Source of the DNA: an uncultured Xanthobacteraceae bacterium
Lineage (GTDB): Bacteria > Pseudomonadota > Alphaproteobacteria > Rhizobiales > Xanthobacteraceae
Reading direction: 5' to 3'
DNA: 9,397 bases
Assembly: GCA_955652925.1 (NCBI GenBank)
Contig: CATPCO010000359.1
Location: 1 to 9,397, forward strand
The position numbers and the translations under genes are program-made. Below the pieces are notes generated by a model. That model worked only from the letters and a program-made list of their open reading frames with translations. It did no database searches and was not told the DNA's origin. The first letter of the stretch is position 1; every line of letters starts with the position of its first letter. Positions 6,062-9,397 of the stretch are shown here, one piece after another.

Positions 6062-6934
6062 TCAAGTCAACCCGACCATCGAGCGAATGTCTGCGGGTGT
6101 CGCCCCATCCTTGCGTAGTGCGCGCAGCGAAGTCGCCGCAGTGGATTTCGACAGCTTTCGCCCCTGCTCGTCCAAAATCAGGCGGTGGTGGTGGTAAATC
6201 GGCTCCCGCAGGCCAAGCAGAGCCTGCAGCAAGCGATGGACACCGGTCGCGAAGAACAGATCGCGCCCGCGCACCACATGCGTGACGCCTTGGACAGCAT
6301 CGTCGATGACGACCGAGAGATGATAGCTCGTGGGCAGTTCCCTGCGCGCGAGCATGACATCGCCCCAGACCTGCGGTTGCGCGACGAGCGTTCCCGTTTC
6401 CCCTGATGGACCTGCTCCGGTCTCGGTGAAGCTCAACGATTCCACACGCGCCAGCGCCGCCTTCATGTCGAGGCGAAGCGCGAAGCGCGCGCCCGATTGC
6501 ATGCGCGCCGCGCGCTCCTTGACCGAGAGCGAATGCGCGTTGCCGGGATAAAGCGGAGCGCCATCGGGATCGCGCGGCCAGCCGCCCTGCGCGTCGCGTT
6601 CGGCAACCATCCGGGCGATCTCGCCGCGGCTTTCAAAGCTCGGGTAGAGGAGACCCAAGCCGTCCAGGCGCGCGAGCGCCGCGCGATAGTCGTCGAAATG
6701 CGCGCTCTGGCGGCGGACTGGCTGTTCCCAGGTCAGCCCCAGCCATTCGAGATCCTCATAGATGGCTTGCTCGAACCGCGGCCGGCAGCGCGTGCGATCA
6801 ATGTCCTCTATGCGCAACAGGAATTGCCCGCTCGAGGCACCCGCCATGTCAAAATTGATCAGCGCGGAGAGCGCATGGCCGAGATGGAGATAACCATTCG
6901 GGCTCGGCGCAAACCGAAAGACCGCAGGAGACAT
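6062..6934 (-). CDS. gluQ: Glutamyl-Q tRNA(Asp) synthetase
   Basis: The 290-residue protein is a truncated glutamyl-tRNA synthetase consisting of the catalytic domain only. It has RFAPSPNGYLHLGHA (7-21) with the class I HIGH-type sequence HLGH (17-20), LLRIEDIDRTRCRPRFEQAI (39-58), and the second signature GRKLSKS (258-264). The length and the absence of an anticodon-binding domain are typical of GluQRS, which attaches glutamate to queuosine in the wobble position of tRNA(Asp) rather than charging tRNA(Glu). The Cys residues that bind zinc in the E. coli enzyme are missing: the equivalent stretch reads YPSFESR (97-103), and Cys50 is the only cysteine in the protein. The gene is divergent from the DNA glycosylase, with only 39 bases between starts, and convergent with the monooxygenase-like gene. 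The ribosome binding site is weak. Identification is confident. Confidence 0.93.
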   Translation of the reverse strand: MSPAVFRFAPSPNGYLHLGHALSALINFDMAGASSGQFLLRIEDIDRTRCRPRFEQAIYEDLEWLGLTWEQPVRRQSAHFDDYRAALARLDGLGLLYPSFESRGEIARMVAERDAQGGWPRDPDGAPLYPGNAHSLSVKERAARMQSGARFALRLDMKAALARVESLSFTETGAGPSGETGTLVAQPQVWGDVMLARRELPTSYHLSVVIDDAVQGVTHVVRGRDLFFATGVHRLLQALLGLREPIYHHHRLILDEQGRKLSKSTAATSLRALRKDGATPADIRSMVGLT

Positions 6935-6973
6935 GTTGCGGATCAGCCTTCAAGTGACAATCTATGGCCTTCC

Positions 6974-7654
6974 ATGGCTTCTCACGTTCTCCGAAATCAA
7001 GCCGATCTCGATGCGGGCCTCGCAATTCTGACAGCGAACGATCCGCGTCTTGCAAAGCTCGTCCCCACGGCCGGACGGCCGGCCTTGCGGCAACGGCCGG
7101 CCGGGCTGGCAGGGCTGTGCGCGATCATCTGCGCCCAACAGCTTTCGACTGCGAGCGCATCCGCCATCTGGGGACGCTTTTCCGCGGCGTTCGATCCTTT
7201 TCACCACGATGCGCTGCGGCGCGCCCGCTCCGACAAGCTCGCGCGCATCGGCCTCTCCAGGCCCAAGATCAAGACCGTGAAGGCGATCGGTGCCGCAATC
7301 GCAAAGGGCGACATCGATCTCGAAGCGCTTGCCGGCATGGAGGCGGATGATGCCCACAGCGCGCTCACCGCATTGCACGGCATCGGCCCATGGACGGCCG
7401 ATATTTATCTCCTGTTTTGTCTGGGTCATGCGGATGCCTGGCCGGCGGGTGACCTTGCGTTGCAGGAGGCCGCGCGCTTGGCGTTTGGTCTCAAACGCCG
7501 GCCTTCCGCCAAGGACATGGTCACGCTCGCGCAGGAATGGCGGCCATGGCGCGCAGTAGCTGCGCACCTGCTCTGGAATTATTATCGCAGCATCAAACGG
7601 CGCGATGCGGTGCCGATCCCAGCGCAGAACAGGGAAAACAGAGATGCCCGTTGA
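6974..7654 (+). CDS. AlkA-type DNA-3-methyladenine glycosylase (HhH-GPD family)
   Basis: The 226-residue base-excision repair enzyme shows the helix-hairpin-helix LHGIGPWTAD (134-143), then the GPD segment DAWPAGDLALQEA with Asp160 at the position of the catalytic Asp of AlkA (Asp238 in E. coli). The upstream GLCAIICAQQLSTASA (47-62) matches the conserved 'I..QQLS..AA' helix of the family. It removes alkylated bases such as 3-methyladenine from DNA, leaving an abasic site. It is shorter than E. coli AlkA (no N-terminal TBP-like domain), as in many compact DNA-3-methyladenine glycosylase 2 proteins. The frame remains open far upstream to 6497, but that part lies antisense to gluQ. ATG 6974 begins the family-like sequence, although the ribosome binding site is poor. 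The 3' end overlaps the carboxylesterase gene by 11 bases, indicating an operon. Confidence 0.87.
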   Translation: MASHVLRNQADLDAGLAILTANDPRLAKLVPTAGRPALRQRPAGLAGLCAIICAQQLSTASASAIWGRFSAAFDPFHHDALRRARSDKLARIGLSRPKIKTVKAIGAAIAKGDIDLEALAGMEADDAHSALTALHGIGPWTADIYLLFCLGHADAWPAGDLALQEAARLAFGLKRRPSAKDMVTLAQEWRPWRAVAAHLLWNYYRSIKRRDAVPIPAQNRENRDAR

Positions 7655-8321
7655 GCTCGACGGACCGCGGCTCGATCCGCGATCGCCTCCTGCACGTGTC
7701 TTGGTCGTGTTTCTCCACGGCTATGGCGCCGACGGCAAGGATCTCATTGACAACGGCCGCGCCTGGCAGGGCCTGCTGCCGCAAGCCGCGTTTGTATCGC
7801 CGCACGCGCCGGAGCCCTGCGGCCAGGCCCCCACAGGCAGGCAATGGTTTCCGCTGAGTTTCCGCGAATCCAACGAGCGCTGGGTCGGCTGCAACAAAGC
7901 GGCGCCTGTGCTCGAACATTTTCTCGACGCGGAGCTCAAGCGCCGCAATCTTGCGCCCTCGGCGCTGGCGCTGGTTGGATTCAGCCAAGGCACCATGATG
8001 GCACTGCATGTCGGGCTGCGCCGCGCGGTCGCTCCGTTTGCCATTGTCGGCTATTCCGGGCTGCTCGCCCTTCCGTCGAATGCCGATCCGCAAAAACTTG
8101 CAGGCGAGATCAAATCGCGGCCACCCGTCATGTTGATTCATGGCGACCAGGACGATCTCATCCCGGTCCAGGCCTTGTTTCACGCAGCGAGCGGGCTTGC
8201 CGCCCTCGGCGTGCCGGTCGAGTGGCATATGTCGCAAGGCATCGGGCACGGAATCGATCAGGACGGACTGCGTCTCGGGGGAGAATTTCTCGCCCGCCGC
8301 CTTGCCGCGCCGCGCCCTTGA
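7644..8321 (+). CDS. Alpha/beta-hydrolase carboxylesterase / lysophospholipase-like (Abhydrolase_2 family)
   Basis: The 225-residue protein has LVVFLHGYGADGKDL (20-34) as the oxyanion-hole strand, the nucleophile elbow GFSQG with Ser114, the acid in HGDQDDLIP (Asp170 by family alignment), and the catalytic base in GIGHGID (His202). This is the complete triad of the carboxylesterase/phospholipase family related to YpfH and acyl-protein thioesterases. It hydrolyses short carboxylic or thioester bonds in the cytoplasm; the natural substrate cannot be read from sequence. The start ATG 7644 lies within the end of the DNA glycosylase gene (11-base overlap), with AGGGAA (7631-7636) upstream. An earlier in-frame start at 7605 would place basic, non-family residues in front. 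A functional link to DNA repair is not implied; co-transcription is likely. Confidence 0.88.
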   Translation: MPVELDGPRLDPRSPPARVLVVFLHGYGADGKDLIDNGRAWQGLLPQAAFVSPHAPEPCGQAPTGRQWFPLSFRESNERWVGCNKAAPVLEHFLDAELKRRNLAPSALALVGFSQGTMMALHVGLRRAVAPFAIVGYSGLLALPSNADPQKLAGEIKSRPPVMLIHGDQDDLIPVQALFHAASGLAALGVPVEWHMSQGIGHGIDQDGLRLGGEFLARRLAAPRP

Positions 8322-8349
8322 AGTAGCGGCGAGCTAGCTCTCCAACCCT

Positions 8350-8366
8350 GCCTGGGCAAGGCTTTT
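8350..8366 (+). terminator. Weak candidate terminator after the carboxylesterase gene
   Basis: GCCT (8350-8353) pairs with AGGC (8359-8362) around a 5-base loop and is followed by TTTT. The stem is short, so this is only a weak intrinsic-terminator candidate. Just upstream lies the perfect palindrome GAGCTAGCTC (8331-8340). Confidence 0.25.
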
Positions 8367-8460
8367 CTGATTCGCCCCGCGTAGCACGTTGCGTCCAAAT
8401 GCGGGACCAACCCTGCCCCTGCGGCGGTTGCGCGCGCATGGCATAAGCCTCGGAGCGGGC

Positions 8461-8489
8461 TTCACAATCCTGTCATGCTACCCTATAGA
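8461..8489 (+). promoter_or_regulatory. Sigma70-like promoter for the HNH endonuclease gene
   Basis: TTCACA (8461-8466) resembles the -35 consensus with one mismatch. A 17-base spacer separates it from TATAGA (8484-8489), which matches four of six -10 positions. Transcription would start near 8496, giving a leader of about 50 bases before the TTG start. Position and spacing are good; activity is inferred. Confidence 0.5.
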
Positions 8490-8528
8490 CTGTGCCGGCG
8501 ACAGGGGCCACCGCTGCGGTTTGCAGGG

Positions 8529-8535
8529 AAAGGAG
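8529..8535 (+). promoter_or_regulatory. Ribosome binding site supporting a TTG start for the HNH gene
   Basis: AAAGGAG is the only good Shine-Dalgarno sequence near the gene start. It lies 10 bases before the in-frame TTG at 8546. The ATG at 8536 abuts it directly and is out of frame, so it is not a usable start. Confidence 0.55.
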
Positions 8536-8545
8536 ATGGCAGGCC

Positions 8546-9103
8546 TTGAACGTGCACGTTTCGCCCTCGGGCTTTCCCGCGCTGGTGCTCAACGCGGATT
8601 TCCGGCCGCTTAGCTATTACCCGCTGTCGCTCTGGTCCTGGCAGGATGCCATCAAGGCTGTCTTTCTCGAACGGGTGAACATCGTCGCCGAGTACGAGCG
8701 CGCGGTGCGCAGCCCAAGCATTGAGATGAAGCTGCCGAGCGTGGTCTCGCTCAAGACCTTCGTGAAGCCTGCCACCCAGCCCGCTTTCACCCGCTTCAAT
8801 GTGTTTCTGCGCGACAAGTTCAGTTGCCAGTATTGCGGCTCGCGCGAAGACCTCACCTTCGACCACCTGGTGCCGCGCTCGCGCGGCGGCCACACGACCT
8901 GGGTCAACGTTATCGCGGCCTGCTCCTGGTGCAATCTCAAGAAGGGCAATATGACGGCGGGCGAGGCGGGGATGTGGCCCGCACAAATGCCGTTCCAGCC
9001 GAGCGTGCATCACCTCCACCGCAACGGACGGCTGTTTCCGCCGAATTATCTGCACGAAAGCTGGCTCGATTATCTTTATTGGGACACCGAGCTCGATCCC
9101 TGA
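8546..9103 (+). CDS. HNH endonuclease
   Basis: The 185-residue protein has a family-typical N-terminal half: FPALVLNADFRPLSYYPLSL (10-29), then SWQDAIKAVFLERVNIVAEY (31-50). The compact HNH nuclease fold follows: Cys94-x-x-Cys97, the metal/catalytic segment TFDHLVPRSRGG with Asp106 and His107, Asn121 in TWVNV, Cys126-x-x-Cys129-Asn130, and KKGN. The four cysteines would bind a structural zinc. HNH domains cut DNA, but this stand-alone conserved form, common in Alphaproteobacteria, has no role I can state with confidence; DNA repair or mobile-DNA functions are possible. No restriction, toxin or phage gene is next to it, and it has its own promoter. The TTG start was chosen because family sequences begin at about the NVHVSP segment and a Shine-Dalgarno sequence precedes it; GTG 8552 is the alternative. 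Confidence 0.87.
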   Translation: MNVHVSPSGFPALVLNADFRPLSYYPLSLWSWQDAIKAVFLERVNIVAEYERAVRSPSIEMKLPSVVSLKTFVKPATQPAFTRFNVFLRDKFSCQYCGSREDLTFDHLVPRSRGGHTTWVNVIAACSWCNLKKGNMTAGEAGMWPAQMPFQPSVHHLHRNGRLFPPNYLHESWLDYLYWDTELDP

Positions 9104-9131
9104 TCGGCCCGGTCGTCCGGGAGGAAGCGCC

Positions 9132-9397
9132 ATGGAGCTGATCGCGGACCGCGGCCGTCGCGTTGCCATTGAAGAGCTCAACACCAGCCGGCTCTTGGCC
9201 CACGCCAGGAAGCAGGCGCAGCAGCGCAAGCTCGACGATGTTTTGATCGTGGATGTCGACGCACATCACTACGAGAACGAGTGCTACGACGAGTTCCTTC
9301 CTTTCATGGAAAACGATGTCCTGCGCCAGCTCACGCTCGCGGGCCGCGCGAAGGGGCGCGGCAGCGCTATTCCAAGCCCGGCGACCGGTTTTCAGGA
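9132..9397 (+). CDS. Amidohydrolase-family protein, N-terminal part (cut by right window edge)
   Basis: Eighty-eight codons are visible from ATG 9132. The ribosome binding site GGGAGG (9119-9124) lies 7 bases upstream and is strong. After a charged N-terminal helix (about 12-34) comes VLIVDVDAHHYENECYDEF (37-55). This looks like the first beta strand of the amidohydrolase-2 type TIM barrel, with Asp43, His45, His46 and Glu48 in a D-x-H-x-x-E arrangement that usually contributes metal ligands. Enzymes of this group perform metal-dependent hydrolysis or decarboxylation, but the remaining metal residues and substrate pocket are outside the window. It follows the HNH gene by 28 bases on the same strand and may be co-transcribed with it. 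The family call is moderate because only the N-terminus is present. Confidence 0.65.
   Translation, partial: MELIADRGRRVAIEELNTSRLLAHARKQAQQRKLDDVLIVDVDAHHYENECYDEFLPFMENDVLRQLTLAGRAKGRGSAIPSPATGFQ

Noticed and set aside
6497..6973. Upstream extension of the DNA glycosylase by 159 codons
   Set aside because: The extension is fully antisense to gluQ and unlike the glycosylase family; the domain begins after ATG 6974.

Overview
The window is GC-rich, tightly packed bacterial chromosome. It most likely comes from an alphaproteobacterium of the order Hyphomicrobiales (Bradyrhizobium-like or a related family). That placement is inference from the protein sequences (the HNH protein, the DUF3830 protein and a Tad-type protein with a VWA domain) and from a perfect CtrA-type box, TTAA-N7-TTAAC. 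I see no tRNA, rRNA, CRISPR array, transposase or phage gene. Ten genes are supported, two of them cut by the window edges.

Left part (1-3349, all minus strand): the start of a GNAT-type acetyltransferase running off the left edge; an orphan TadG-like protein with a von Willebrand A domain (505-1857); and a patatin-like phospholipase predicted to be an outer-membrane lipoprotein (2192-3349). The last two are each followed by a compact double-hairpin repeat with GTAG ends in inverted orientation (REPIN/BIME type). The two repeats are of different sequence families. The first touches the TadG-like gene so closely that its terminal GTAG supplies the TAG stop codon. A CtrA-type site lies just upstream of the TadG-like gene.

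Middle part (3350-6051): a 448-base divergent intergenic region, then a plus-strand pair with a 4-base ATGA overlap. The first gene encodes an FAD-dependent pyridine nucleotide-disulfide oxidoreductase that resembles mercuric reductase but lacks its mercury-specific parts. The second encodes a DUF3830 (cyclophilin-like) protein. A small protein resembling antibiotic-biosynthesis monooxygenases follows, with a strong ribosome binding site of its own.

Right part (6062-9397): gluQ (glutamyl-Q tRNA(Asp) synthetase) on the minus strand, converging on the monooxygenase-like gene with a 10-base gap. Divergent from gluQ is an AlkA-type DNA glycosylase that overlaps an alpha/beta-hydrolase carboxylesterase by 11 bases. 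A sigma70-like promoter then precedes an HNH endonuclease gene with a probable TTG start, followed after 28 bases by the start of an amidohydrolase-family gene cut by the right edge.

Most of this is housekeeping or conserved accessory content, and I do not see a clear new defence or mobile system. The points most worth checking are the CtrA box on the orphan Tad gene, the REPIN that provides a stop codon, the coupled disulfide-reductase/DUF3830 pair, and a helically phased direct repeat upstream of that pair.
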